From Laccaria trichodermophora (taxonomy: Eukaryota > Basidiomycota > Agaricomycetes > Agaricales > Hydnangiaceae): DNA of 64,000 nt. The notes under the pieces are model-generated. The model searched no databases. It saw only the letters and a program-made list of their open reading frames with translations, and had not been told where the DNA came from. Shown in pieces: positions 13,208 to 25,438 of the stretch (its first letter is position 1; every line of letters starts with the position of its first letter). A program made the position numbers and the translations under genes. The stretch is from assembly GCA_018417955.1 (NCBI GenBank), contig JACTVC010000002.1, forward strand, positions 2,790,001 through 2,854,000. The letters are read 5' to 3'.

Positions 13208-14344
13208 ATGCATATTATTGGACGCCCGCCAGACACTACTCTATATGATGCCTCATACCAGCTGGAAGTCAAGCTCCTCGGCTTTGTACAGTTTATGAAT
13301 CCATACGACGCTCGCCTGTCGGTTCCTTGCCAGCTGAACTATGACTATGCCTCCACCTACTCTTTTTCCGACCGCAATAGTTATCAACAGGCAGCTCCAC
13401 GACCCTCCAACCATTACACCCCGAGGTGTTTACCGTCACACAGGTAGCGTTTGATTATTCGTTGACTCGTTCAAGCGGGACTAAGTGACGTCAAAGATAT
13501 ATCGCTGTGGGCGTGATAAATGTGTATATCGGAGTCGTCGAGGTCAACGGTGTATACGAAAGAGTTCCTATGGTTGCGCGCGTGTTACGAGTTCTTGTTG
13601 CTGAACCACAGAGACTGACATGACATTATAGTCGTGTGTCGATGACGGATTATCGTGGAAATGTCCTTCTCGATACGTTTGTTCGTCCAACGTAAGCCCT
13701 GTACGCCTGGCAGTTGGAATGTGTGCAATGGAGCATTTCTTCAGGCATTCTGTCGAGGATCATCGTATGGTCGACACAGGCTTATGTCCTTCCGACCTCG
13801 AAAGCGGTTAGTTTCACGTTGCGAAAATCTTGTCGTTCTATAAATGACTTTGAGGAGAGCAGCACCATTATTTGTAGATGTTCAACAGAGGGTAGCGAGA
13901 CTGATGAAAGGCAGAGTTCTTGTTGGCCACCGTCTTTGGATATTTCTTTCTGTGAGCGCCATATATTTGTGCATCCCTTTCGAAATAACAGACAGGTCAT
14001 TGAAAGGTGCTTGGACTTTCACATCCAGCACTCGACACACGCGACCTCGCATTATTTCGCCCGCTCCGGAAGAGACTCAAAAGTCGTTGCCTCGTCAGTT
14101 TACCGACACTTGTGAGCATTTTCATGGGAAGGGAAGTCGGCCTGGATTATGAAAACCCTGTTCGTCTTGTCCCAAAAAAAGAAAAAAAGAGCGTCAGAAC
14201 TGACGTTCTGCGATGTAGCTAGAGTCTGCGCGGGCCTCGATGGATTTGTTCCGTTCCTGTCAGGAATTATTTGAAGGAATTGTTTATGCGGGAGCTTGGC
14301 CTTGCGATCTGCCTCCTACGGCGTTCGGAAAGCACTTTTTATGA
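13208..14344 (+). CDS. REXO4-like exonuclease-fold protein lacking catalytic residues
   Basis: Seven exons (13208-13443, 13497-13577, 13632-13691, 13745-13806, 13860-13951, 14007-14159, 14219-14344) sum in frame to 269 residues. The scaffold follows the Rex4/REXO4 RNase-H-like exonuclease: ARVSMTDYRGNVLLDTFVRPT, then MVDTGLCPSDLESAAPLF, VQQRVARLMKGRVLVGHRLW, LSVLGLSHPALDTRDLALFRP and LESARASMDLFRSCQEL. The residues that bind metal in active members are missing. DCEMVG is replaced by GVINVYIG, the Asp after LW is replaced (LWIFL), and HSSVEDA is replaced by YENPLESA. It looks like a maintained pseudo-exonuclease rather than a broken gene. Intron 2 (13578-13631) needs a GC donor. The first exon (13208-13443) has no recognised domain and its start is the least certain part. 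Confidence 0.65.
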
Positions 14345-14443
14345 TTAGAGTCATGGATTGGAAGGAGGATTTGCGAATAAAGATGATTCGGCACCTACCG
14401 GACGAGATAATTTCAATATTTGTTACAGTTTGTGAGGTACTTT

Positions 14444-15486
14444 ATGGCTGAACCCAATTCCCAACCGCTGACAGTGCACCCGCCTATCGCTGTAAATCCT
14501 CGTTCTAATCATCCTGAACAGCCAAAGTGAGTCCTATTGCCATTATTTACCGTCCCATCCTCATCAAACCAGTGGCGACCTTCCTCTAGGTGATCAGAAC
14601 TCCTGGTATTACCCCTCCCATGGGCATGATTCAGACGAGGAAGATTTATGTGTGGGTTTGAACGAAGGTAACTGGGGTCACAAGTTTGCCAAGCGAGCTC
14701 GATGGGTACGCAGAGGGAAGATCACGCCATGGGGACCAGGTATGGATGATTGGGAGGTATGGGCACTTTCAAATCCCTCCTCGGTAGCGTTAACACATTT
14801 ATCAGTCGGAAGAACGTGCGCGGAAGCGTATCAAACTCCTTCTTCCTCAAGAAAGGCGTTCTCCTTCACCTCCGTCACTCCCTCATCTCTCACGCCCACT
14901 ATCACCTCCTTTAGTTTCCCCATACCCCCCACCAGACCCTGTGCATTTAAGCTATACATCATTCGTCTTGGACAAATCTGTCACACATACATTTCGGTCG
15001 AGTCTGTTAGACGAACTGGAGCATGCTACCAACGGTCTCATTGAAGGTGAAGCTGCTATGAAAAGCGCACTAGGGAGACTGTGGCAAGTGATGAGCGAGG
15101 ATCCAGATGTGAAGGCAAGCGAAGGACTCATTCCGAAGCGCGAGGACGATGACGAAGATCGAGAAGAACAAGACGACCAGTCTCGTGCTCCTGATATAAC
15201 GCCACCAACACACAAACTCTTTCTCCTCTCATATTCTCATGGTGGCCCGCCGGTTTTTGACCCTTCACATTTCACGTTGCCAGAGAGGCAGCTAGAGACT
15301 CTCGAAAAATCACTTGCGACACTACGAGAATTACAGGATGACGGTCGGGAATATGTTGAACGACTGAACGAAATCAGAGAGGGTCTCGGTGATGTCAGAG
15401 CGCAACGGAGTACGATCTGGGACGTAGTACGTGAAAGAGCCGTGAAAGAATTACAAGACGTCGCCTTTGCCACCGCAGAAATGTAA
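14444..15486 (+). CDS. Rxt2-like protein, candidate histone deacetylase (Rpd3L) subunit
   Basis: Three exons (14444-14526, 14573-14756, 14806-15486) give 315 residues. The segment NWGHKFAKRARWVRRGKI with TPWGPGMDDWE, then SEERARKRIKLLL, resembles the conserved N-terminal region of fungal Rxt2, a subunit of the Rpd3L complex. The second half is acidic (EDDDEDREEQDD) and ends in a predicted coiled coil (LETLEKSLATLRELQDDG onward). There is no catalytic motif. The family call rests on memory of the Rxt2_N pattern and needs a profile search; the exon structure and coding nature are firmer. The next gene starts 144 bp downstream on the same strand. Confidence 0.5.
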
Positions 15487-15630
15487 ATTATCATGTATGT
15501 GGTTCAAATGTGGGTGCTCGATAATACAAGTCCTTAACCGCAATAAGAAATGTGGGTCACACACAAACTTGGACTATAAGTATTAGTATACGAGTCTCAC
15601 CCCTACACACTTTTCCTTTCTCCATCCCTC

Positions 15631-18600
15631 ATGGCTTTGCCTGATATTTCGAGTTTGCGTATCAATGGCTCAAGCACAACCTCTCCAACTGAAGGGCACG
15701 TCCCGCATGACATTCTCGACACCCGCGGAGACCGGTACATGGAGAAACTCAAAAACTATGCCGAGTCCCTCCCCTACTCAATTGAGCCATACGCGAAGAT
15801 GACGGAGCTGCTGGACTTCATCCTGCTGCGAATAACGCAATGCGTGGAGGCAAAAGATTATGATGTCGGCCTCTTGCAATGGGACAGCATGTTGAACTAG
15901 TACGTCACGAAACTTAACCATTATTGTTCCATTACTGATGCTGGCACTCCTTAGCTGGAGCATGTTAAAGTATCCTATTCCGAAAGATAAACGGATCAAG
16001 CTAGCAAAACTATATTTTCACATTAGTATCACCCCCGGATTGTCTCCGCAGATGATCGCGACATGCGCAGATGGCTTCAAGGCTCTGACTGCATCCAAGG
16101 AAAAGCTGTCAATTAGCGACATGAGGCTCCCGTGGAAACCCATCTACGATGTCCTTAGCCACGATTTGTTTCTTCGCAGGCGGCAGTTTGAATATACGTG
16201 CGTAAGCTTTCGCCATTGCGGTGACTCCGTTTTTACTCTTTAACAGTCAGGTCTCGTGGTGTATGGGATACATTGCCGAAAATGCTCGCAGGTTTTTCCA
16301 TCCAGCTGCAATCAATGAAATGCTTTCTACTTTTGTCCCGTTGATCGACGGGACCAAACTAGATGTGAGTGATTGTGCATTAGCTCTGGACCGTATTCTC
16401 AGTGACTTCGTCTTCAGAGCATTCTATCCTCACATTATTACCTCCTGACATTCTTGCCCCTTTCTCATCCACAATACTATCTTCCAATGTTATTTCGTGT
16501 GTGGGAGTCGATAAACTCTTACATGTATGACGAAGGCATGTTGCATTTTCTCTCCAAGTTATCGGAGATGCATGTTGCCTCTGAGGTCAGCAATCCCCGA
16601 CGAATTGAAGAGATTCCGGACGATGAGAGATCCGAAGATGAAGGGCGATTTGATTGGTCTCAGACAAGCCTGCCTGATCATGGAGTATGGCCAGGCATTT
16701 ACAAAGATGTTGGTATCTTCTCTGACCATGAGTGGAATTTCTTGATGTGTAAATGTCTAGCGTCAATGGGTAAGCTCAGATTAGTTGTGACGCAGGTTGC
16801 GACACTTATGAACGGCATTATCAGAAATACCTTTGGCGGATGGTGGCTCTCTGACCACAGGCCCATCGGCTGATAATCAAGTTGGTTTCGAGATTGGCAG
16901 ACTGCCAACACCTCAATGGCGGATTCGTGAGTTTCCTCGTCTCTCAAAACGCGGTGGGGTACCAATGTCCGTCCATATTAGCATCTTTGGCATGTATCAT
17001 TGTTTACTCAATGGCAAATGATGGCGTTACTGTTCCGCCATCCAATGCCCCAACACCCATGTTCTCCCCTCTGCCATCGGGGATCAGCACGCCACATATT
17101 CAGGACACTCCGTTAGCTGACTATCTGTCATCACCTCTGGGAAAAAAGGTCCAACCCAAGACAAAGTCTTACTTGGCAGGTTGCAAGGCATTGGATTCTT
17201 TGGCAAGAATGATAGCCTCCACAGAAAGCTTTTTTCATCCTTCAAATTCTGGCTCCTGGACGGCGGATGTACGTAATATCTCCCCCCAGAACACCATGTG
17301 TCTGAGCGACAAATCCCCAGCTGAGTGCATTTATCAAATATATTGTCTATGATTTCAATAAACGTAACTCCACTTTCTCTTCATAAAACCTACGCTAACT
17401 TGGCACAACAGGCTGGCACGAAGAGCAGAAGCCCGACTGCAAAACCCCAAAGGTCTCCTATGATTCATCTGCAATTTTAAATCCCTCTTAACAGTCCAAT
17501 AAATAGAATCGTCGATTAACAAAGTTGATGAAGCGGGAGCTAGTCAAGTCACTCAGAACCGTCACGCTGCTTGCTATGTTTTCTCAAGATTCAACCACGG
17601 TATCCAACATCCAAGGCTGTTTAAAATCGATGAGTGTGATGGAGCCTGACCTAATCTTATATCCAATATTAGAACGAGCAGTGCCCTCCCTGGAAGCTCT
17701 GGTTGAGGTTTGTGCAGTGATACCAATCTGGTTTAGCTTTTATTAAATTAATTCTAGACCCAACGAACCCTCGCTGTAATTAAGGCACTTGGAGCGGTGG
17801 CACCTGCCATCGTTTCCCGCGAGGTTTATTATCCCGGTGCCAAACACCTCGTGCCTATACTGGAGCTGCTGATTCCGGGTATTGATCTTGTACGCACTCG
17901 CCGATTTATACGGACCTATATCAACTCACATCGTTGTACAGAATGACCCTGCAAAAACGGTATGTAAAATATCCTCCAATATTCGAATCAACATGGAACT
18001 CCCTCTCTCAAGCTCTGCACGACTTCATTCCTTGTCGAAGTATCCCAGTACATCATGATCGGCGATCTCACAAATGATGAAGTAGTTGCTGCCAACCTCG
18101 ACTTGGAGCCCACACTTCCATCCGATACTCAAGTCACGTTTCAATCCTTTACGCAAGATGATACCGAAGAGTCATATATAGATATGAGATCGACACTCAC
18201 AGACGAGGAAGAGGACGCCTTACTCAAGGTACCAATAACGTTTTAGCTTCAAATACCATTAACGAGCCCATGGTTGGAACGCTAGGATTCTACACGCAGT
18301 TTCCCTGATTGGATCACCAGCTTTATTCACAGAGTGATACAGTTGCTGGAAAATCTTCCGGAAGAAGGTCCTGACGGGTCCAGCGGGGGTGCAACCGAAA
18401 GTAGGTGAATATTTCAAGGTGGTGGATTGACGCTGACAATGACCAAAGTCCAGGTCGTTGATGCTGTCGCAGGTGCTTGCAGCCAAATATGCGTGCATCT
18501 CTCTGAACCACTTTTCGATCTGGTGTTGAAGATGGTTTTCGATTATGCTACCACCAACGTTCGATCAAATGCTGTTAGAGCGATTCACCAACTGGTGGAA

Positions 18601-21600
18601 TGTGTAGCGAATGCTGATCCTGTCAAAACCTTGGCTAAGTTTTTTCCATTCTGTGACAACAGCATCCGCGTAGAAATTGAAAACGGTGCTAGTTCGCTTA
18701 GAACTACATCTGCATCCACTCCACTTCCCTCCGATGCTACGTTGCACTGGAGTACGCAAATTAGAACATCTTCGTATTGCCAATGCTAATGTATGCTTTG
18801 TTTTAGATCTGGCTATACTTAGAGGCGCAGTATACAAGTGGGTCGCAATTTTCCTCGCTCTATCTTTCCCTAATTAAGCGAGCACAGTGATGGACGAGCA
18901 GTACGCAGCAAATTCTCTCCCAGGCTTGAACCCTCTCCGTAGCTTTATTTTCAGATCCTGAAGTATAAGAAGGAACTCATGTCGTTGCTACATCTTCTCC
19001 GCGACAAGGCATTCTCAAAGCGAGGTTTTTCCTGGGCTGGGAAATTGTTATCTAGCCTCCTGCTTACTCTGACGCATACGTACCCATTGGAAAACAAGTT
19101 CGTCAACCCAGAAGAGTGGTCCAGTGATGGTGATGGGTATACGTCAAACTGCAGCAGATTTCTCTCCTGATATTTTCCCCTAGAGTTCAAACACAGTCAC
19201 CATCGACATTGGGGCAAGCTGTACAGATCAGATGAAGTCACGGCACGTCACTCAAATACATTCATGTCTTTTGCCATAACACAGACCTGTAGATATCTTG
19301 GCATGTTCCTGATCCCGAGGAAATCGGTTTTGCTCTCCAAATATTCAAGGAACTGGTTGAGCCTACTCTGACGGCTCTTGAAGATCTCCTCGCTTCTGGT
19401 AATATATCAACATGTATCCCGCTTCTCCAAGTAATGCTAAAGGAGCGCTACAGATGTTGTAAGGGATGCTTCTTGGCGGAACGATTTCTGCCGGTTCGTT
19501 TCTACTTTTTCCCCCGAATATCTCTAATTCACACAGCGTAGTTATCTAACGGTTGTTCGAAATGCATTTGCTGGCATTCCGACCCTCTTCAAAGAAGTTC
19601 TTTCCCAAGAAGAGCTGAGAGCTGCAGCCTTAACAAGTGATATCTTGTGAGTTACCTGTCATGGCTCGAGGTGTTCAGCTGACGTTTTGGCAGGGATGAA
19701 ATTCCGGAGATGATTGCTTCCATCCAGCCGATTCATTCAGGATTCTCGCTGACTGACCCACAAGATCCCCGATATGTGTACATAGCGGCTCTCAGGCAAC
19801 GTTTTGGAACTTTCCTACACAAGGCTTCTGAAACCCTTCGCCAGCAAGGGGAAGAGAACACAGTGGACGCCGTTCATATTCTCGTGAGCGCAATATCAAG
19901 GTTCCGTCTACACGAATAACCCTGTTGTAGCTTAGATCTGTGCGGACGTACTTGATGGAGTATGGCGATAGCAGAGATAGGTTAATCCCTCCCGTATAAC
20001 TCCCCCGTCATCGCGACCACTCACGTCACTATCAGTTACTACCTTAACGATGAACAGTATACGGCTGAGATGAATGTAGCTCGCCAATATGCGGGCCAGA
20101 AAGTTTGGCCGAGGGCTGTATACGTCCGCCGTGCCCGGTTTGCATCGATTTATTCCTTCCTCGAAACATGCGTTAAATATGACGCAGTTACTACAACTCA
20201 GCTCGCCTACGTTGGAATTCCATCGAGCGCAGACGTAGTCCTTTAGAAGATAATCTAATCGATGACTTGGTGGAGTGGTCAATGTGGCATTACGCTGTTA
20301 TACGTCAGTGAGTATCCTTTGCATCTTTCAAACCTCGCCTGTAATTGAACACTTGCTTTAGATCGAGCCAATCGATATTAGAAGCCATATGCTCCGTAAT
20401 TCTATTTCGTCTACCTCTTCTTCGCGGCAGCTCACTGACCCTTTGTTTTTGATTTCCAGGTCTACGACGGTGTTAGGCGTCGGGCACTTCCCCGCTTAAT
20501 TGAAGCATTGGAACCGGGAAATGAAGATGATCGTATGAAAGGTGCACTCTGGACTATCAATTGCCCGTCATTCGGAAAGCATGCAATTTCTGGTACAGTT
20601 CAGGGCCATTTGTATTAAATCTACTTACATGTTTTGTCTTGCAGAACCAACTCTGGCCAAGGATTTAGTGGCAAAGCTTTTCGGTTGTCAACATAATGAA
20701 AAGGTTTGTATTGGCCCTTGGTTATCAATAATCTTTGAAACGAAGTTCGACAGCCCTCTATTCAAGATTGCGTGTCGACTGTCTTCGATAACTGTGAGAA
20801 ATAAATTTGACATTTTCTACTCCTCACGCTCACACCTACCTCTTCAGGCCTCAACAGCTTTGTCGAGCCCTGCAATTTGGTATACGATGTGCCCAACCCT
20901 GCCATGGACGAAGCTTTGGTGAACCTTAAAAAGTTTCTTGTCTTTGGGTCAAGTGACGACGGTCTGACTGCCCGTTGTCGCAACCAACGTATTGAACGTG
21001 TTCGTCGCAATGACACGGCCATCGAGGAGATCGTAAGTAACTTCAACCTTCACAATCAAACGGTCAGACGCTCTAAATGCAAATCATAGAATGAATTCGT
21101 CCTAAACATTGGCAACTCTTCCCAAACCCACTGGCGATATGGGATATATGCCACTCGATGTTTGCGAACTCTTGTTCGAAAGGACATGCCTTTGAAAGGA
21201 GAACAGATACGGTATTTCTTAAAAAAGGTTCATGATGACCACCCAGACATCGTACGCCCGACTGCTTTATTTCTTCTTAATGGAATCTGACTGTACGAAC
21301 GTGTAGCGCTACGTGAGTTCGATTGACGAGGCTGGCTCTTTAATGTGCTCATGATCTGTAGTACGCGCAACGAGCCGTTATGAAGAGCTTGCGAAACATT
21401 AAATTAAGGACTTATTGCTCCGGTCCTCTGGACCTCGCACTAGCTCACTGCCAAAACCCTCTGAAGAGGAATATAGCTATTCGCCCCACCCAACAGCTGA
21501 CGGAACAGTTCCTAAGTAGATTCGGAACACCAATCAACTGGGCAGAGAAGGGCGAAACACAGTCAGTAAACATACGCGCGACCCACTTTTCAAACGGCTC

Positions 21601-24154
21601 ATGTTGACGTTTGCTCAGAGTGTTTTTCGACAAGAATCCTCCTGGGTGGCTTGCTTGGCCGAACTCAATTTGCGTCGACATTTTGCCCGACGCTGTAGCA
21701 TCTACTTTCAGTCCATGGGAACCCGCCAGTGCAAATGCTATTGAAGTTGTTCGGGAACTTGTCACTGACCCCACATACTGGGAAACTGTTTCTACATACT
21801 ACTCAGAGGAAAATCATGAAACGACCATCGTTCAAGACAATGTTTCCTGTGTCAAATCCATATGTGAGTCTAGTCGATTCTTTTTGATTTTTCTCTGACT
21901 CAAAGCGATGTAGTTCAACTTCTTGAAGATGAACCCTTTGAGGCCTTCAAGCCTGTGGCGGAGAAATTAATAAATGATAAGGATCAGAATAAGCAGCGTG
22001 CCGCAGCGGAACTTCTCGCAGGTGTCCTTGGAGGCAAGTTATATTTGATTTTGAGTAAGTTTTCAATGTCTCACATTGCGTAGGATCGAAGCACTGGCCT
22101 CTTAACAAGCAAAAGAAACTCTGGGTATGGTTTACTCCCAACATACCTATTCTCCTTAGCCAGAACATAAAATCTGACACTCTGATGATCTGGACGTCTT
22201 TCTTGGAGGTTAGTTGTTTCTTTTTTTTGGCTGCTTGCTTATGGACCAGTTGAATTTTGCGCAACAGTACATGTTTTATCACAAAGATCCTCGACGTATA
22301 CAGCCCATCGTTGATTTTCTAATGGAATCATTCAATTCTCTGGACTACAATGCAGAGATGTCCTTTGATGCTGTGAAAATCATCTCGCTATTCAGGTCAT
22401 TCTACGAGGAACTAGGAAGGAAATTTTCCCCATGGGTTGACGATGCAGTACGAAGATCTTGGGCCGAGATTCATAGCGAACACGACGATGTAGGTAATTT
22501 TATTGCTCATCACCAATTTTGATTAAATTTGATTGATACAGGTCCGCGCCTTCATCAGCGAAATCCTGGCCTTTTCTGAGAATATTAAGGTGTGTAGTAG
22601 GTCTTGCTTTGTTTGGATGCGCGTGATATCCTGACTGGATGTCAGTGGCTCCCCAAACCGTCGCTTCCAACCGTAGAAATTTTCGTGCGAGAATGTTCTC
22701 GCCTTCCCGCAGACTACGACATTATGGGGATACGGGGAACTTACCATCGCGCAAGAGTGGTGGAACTCGTCGATCGATTTCAACTTTGGCGCTCAGAACG
22801 TACACCAGGTGTTCGTGCCTTTCAATCAACCTACGACCGGTACCGTGGAGACTTTCTTGGTACAAACGCTAACTGATCAATGGTTTTAGAGTGGGAATCA
22901 CGGTTTGCAAGTGGCTGTATCAGTCAATCCACGATCTTCATGCGATATCTACATTTGATTACATTCTCCTTTTAATGGTAAGTGTTCTTCTCTCAAAAAC
23001 ATGCATCCGTTAATCTTGTTGCATGTAGCCTGAGCTCTTTCGGTTCACGGAAGGTACACTATTTCATTGCGAATCGTCACAGGGAACCTTATATTCCACC
23101 TCCCAGTAAATGACAACAATGAACTCGCTTCCCGCGCAAGCACGTTACTCGTTCGAATGTGCGGGGTGACTCCTCCTGTGCCACTCATCGATCCACTTCT
23201 CGATGCAATCTTTGAAGCTATCAGGAGGTCGCCCGTCCGTGTTTACTTTTTGGATGCCCTTGCAGCAACGCTTACACCGCTAACTGCAGTCCTGGAGGGT
23301 TCGGTTAAAAGCTCTACCCCTTGTGCAAGGTTCGATATTCCTCTCTCCCTCATTCCCGTTAAACGTGGTTTTTTTGATTATCTCCTCTCAAGTCTTCTAT
23401 TTCCGTCAGGTCCCACTGATCAGAGATATCAAGATAGTAGAGATTTTAGAGGTTTAGATCTTTTACCTTCATTTTTGATAAGCATTTTGAAAGGTTATGA
23501 AGGTTTTATGTCAATGCTTAGACGACGAAGTCGTGGAAGTTAGGGAAATGGCAGCTCGGTGAGTGATTCTATCTCAGTGTCATTGTTATGCTCATCTATT
23601 TCACAGGACCTTGTCGGGCATTCTCCGTCTGTCGCCGCGGCGTAGCATCATCACTCTCAAAGTAAGTTTTTGGGATAAATCGTAGACCAAACTAACTGTC
23701 CCCGCGCCTGCCAAAGGATCGGTTTGTTCGACTGGCTAAGAATAGTTCCATTCCCCACCGACAAGATCCCAGCTACAACACTGCAGTAAGGCGACGTCAC
23801 GCGGCCATCTTGGGCATTTGTGCCCTCGTCGACAGTTATCCATATACGGTAGAGAAGTGGATGCCAGAGCTTCTGACGAATGTTTTAGCGGAGCACACAT
23901 ATGATCCAGTGAGCTGATAACATGTGTGATGCATGCTCGTTAACTCATTGTTCTATGCAGATCCCCATCTCCACAACAGTCCGAAAGTGCGCGAGCAACT
24001 TCAAGAGGACGCACCAAGATACGTGGCATGAAGACTCGAAACGATTTGACGATCATCAACTTGTTGCACTTTCAACCCTGCTAACAGGATCATCATACTG
24101 TATGGCCAAAACCAAGTTACAGATATTCGCTGACCATGATATACAGATGCATAA
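15631..24154 (+). CDS. BLM10: Proteasome activator BLM10/PA200, copy A
   Basis: A giant HEAT-repeat protein that caps the 20S proteasome and opens its gate. The model has more than 30 short introns, and I found no frame break that splicing does not resolve. Conserved blocks are WSMLKYPIPK, WKPIYDVLSHDLF, STESFFHPSNSGSW, FPFCDNSI, LHLLRDKAFSKRGFSWAG, SWHVPDPEEI, the LTVVRNAFAGIPTLFKE block, TDPQDPRY, HPDIRYYAQRAVMKSLR, VEVREMAARTLSG and the end block THQDTWHEDSKRF. The terminal intron (24100-24146) leaves an 8-nt last exon and yields the C-terminus SSYYA, the HbYX-like tail that docks into the 20S alpha ring. An exon of only 6 nt (21307-21312) and a GC-AG intron (19243-19292) are supported by alignment with copy B. 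Its stop is 190 bp from that of the HIT gene. Confidence 0.92.
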
Positions 24155-24343
24155 AATATTTACCTGCTGTTTCGCATGTAATCTAACAAGAATTCTTACA
24201 CCTCAAAATAAAAAATGGCGCCCTATGGTATATAACAGCCATATCTCTCAGAAAAGTCCACGGGCAAGGAGATGACAGTGGGGCCCAATATGGCTATAAA
24301 ATCTGCATGTCCAACTGTCACTCGCATACAATAATCTCAGCGC

Positions 24344-25279
24344 TTATACGCGTAAATGGGGTATCTGACTCTGGGGAGACAAAGTATTCGGTGACCGCGG
24401 CCTTTGAGTAACTGGAGTTCGTTGGCCATCTTCAAGATCGTTCAAGGTTGCCAGTCCAGGTTCGGTTGTCTCAATTCCGTCAGCCGTACCAGCTCGTGCG
24501 CCGGCTTGAGGAACCATGTCGATAGGTGCTCTCTGACGATTTTCATAACCTGACTTGACGCGATTATTTGAAACTGATTCCCTGGAAAACCGAAATGAAG
24601 TGAGAGGGAGGAGAGTGATGCATGGTAAGCAACGGACCTAATCTCAGCAATCAAATCTTCGATAGAGTACCAAGCCAGAGGCCCATAAGCGATACCCCTC
24701 CACCAACCCATCAAATCGGGGGGACCAATGAAAGCATGCGCATGCAGATGATCGGTTATAGGAATTTTGTTGTCTTTGAAAGGGGGTGTGATAAAACCAA
24801 TACGAAATTGTTGGTTTGAATCTTGGGGAACAGGAGGGAGAACGGAGGGCGTAGGAGGTGAAGATGGGGTGAGGAATGAGGCAAGCAGACGGGTGGCAAG
24901 ATTTCGTACGTTGACGAGGAGTGGTAGGTCAGTGGACGACTAGGTTAAAAAATGGATCGCGTGAGTGGAGATGGCGAGCTAGATGTAAAGTACGCACAAG
25001 GGTATATATTGATGGTACATGCAAACTGCAACTGGAATGAACACACGTCTTTAGATGCAATGATGGATCCGCTTACTTGAAGGCTACAATGATATGCCCC
25101 TGACTGGAAACAGGATTTGCCTTTTCTTTGTAGGCTGTAAAGTTGTCGTCGCGCCATAAAACTTCGGGTTGCGTTGAGCCTGGGGGAAACGAAGGGGAAC
25201 GGGGAGAATTAGGAGTGGCATGCGACGCAGCCGATACGATGCTGCACATAGGACAGCCAAGTTTGGGGGCAAAAGCCAT
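24344..25279 (-). CDS. HIT-domain protein
   Basis: A member of the histidine-triad superfamily of nucleotide hydrolases/transferases. The N-terminal part has a CPMC pair and VLWRDDNFTAYKEKANP, then SLHVPSIYTL. The catalytic triad motif is HLHAHAF (H-x-H-x-H), within ITDHLHAHAFIGPPDLMGW. A low-complexity tail rich in Pro, Ser and Thr follows the last intron. The start MAFAPKLGCPMC at 25279 is preferred. The frame stays open upstream to 25423 and would add a hydrophobic leader (VYLAATLISLSLMAF), leaving only 15 bp to the start of the divergent TRAX gene. The substrate is unknown. Confidence 0.75.
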
Positions 25280-25438
25280 GAGTGATAACGAGATGAGGGT
25301 TGCAGCGAGATAGACGTTTCTGTTGGCGTTGCAGAGACTGGCGAGCGCGGCAGGAGTGCGGCAGGGAGAGATTTGACTTTGGCAAAGAATCAACGTTCTT
25401 GGCTTCAACTGAGATCGCAGCATTCACGTGATTATTTT

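Noticed and set aside
12696..13213. Minus-strand gene opposite the REXO4-like first exon.
   Set aside because: Several frames look coding but I could not join them without stops, and no family was recognised.
13497..13806. REXO4-like gene as a decayed pseudogene.
   Set aside because: A first reading with other splice sites looked degenerate, but with acceptor 13744 and donor 13806 all exons are open and match the family scaffold; only the catalytic residues are absent.
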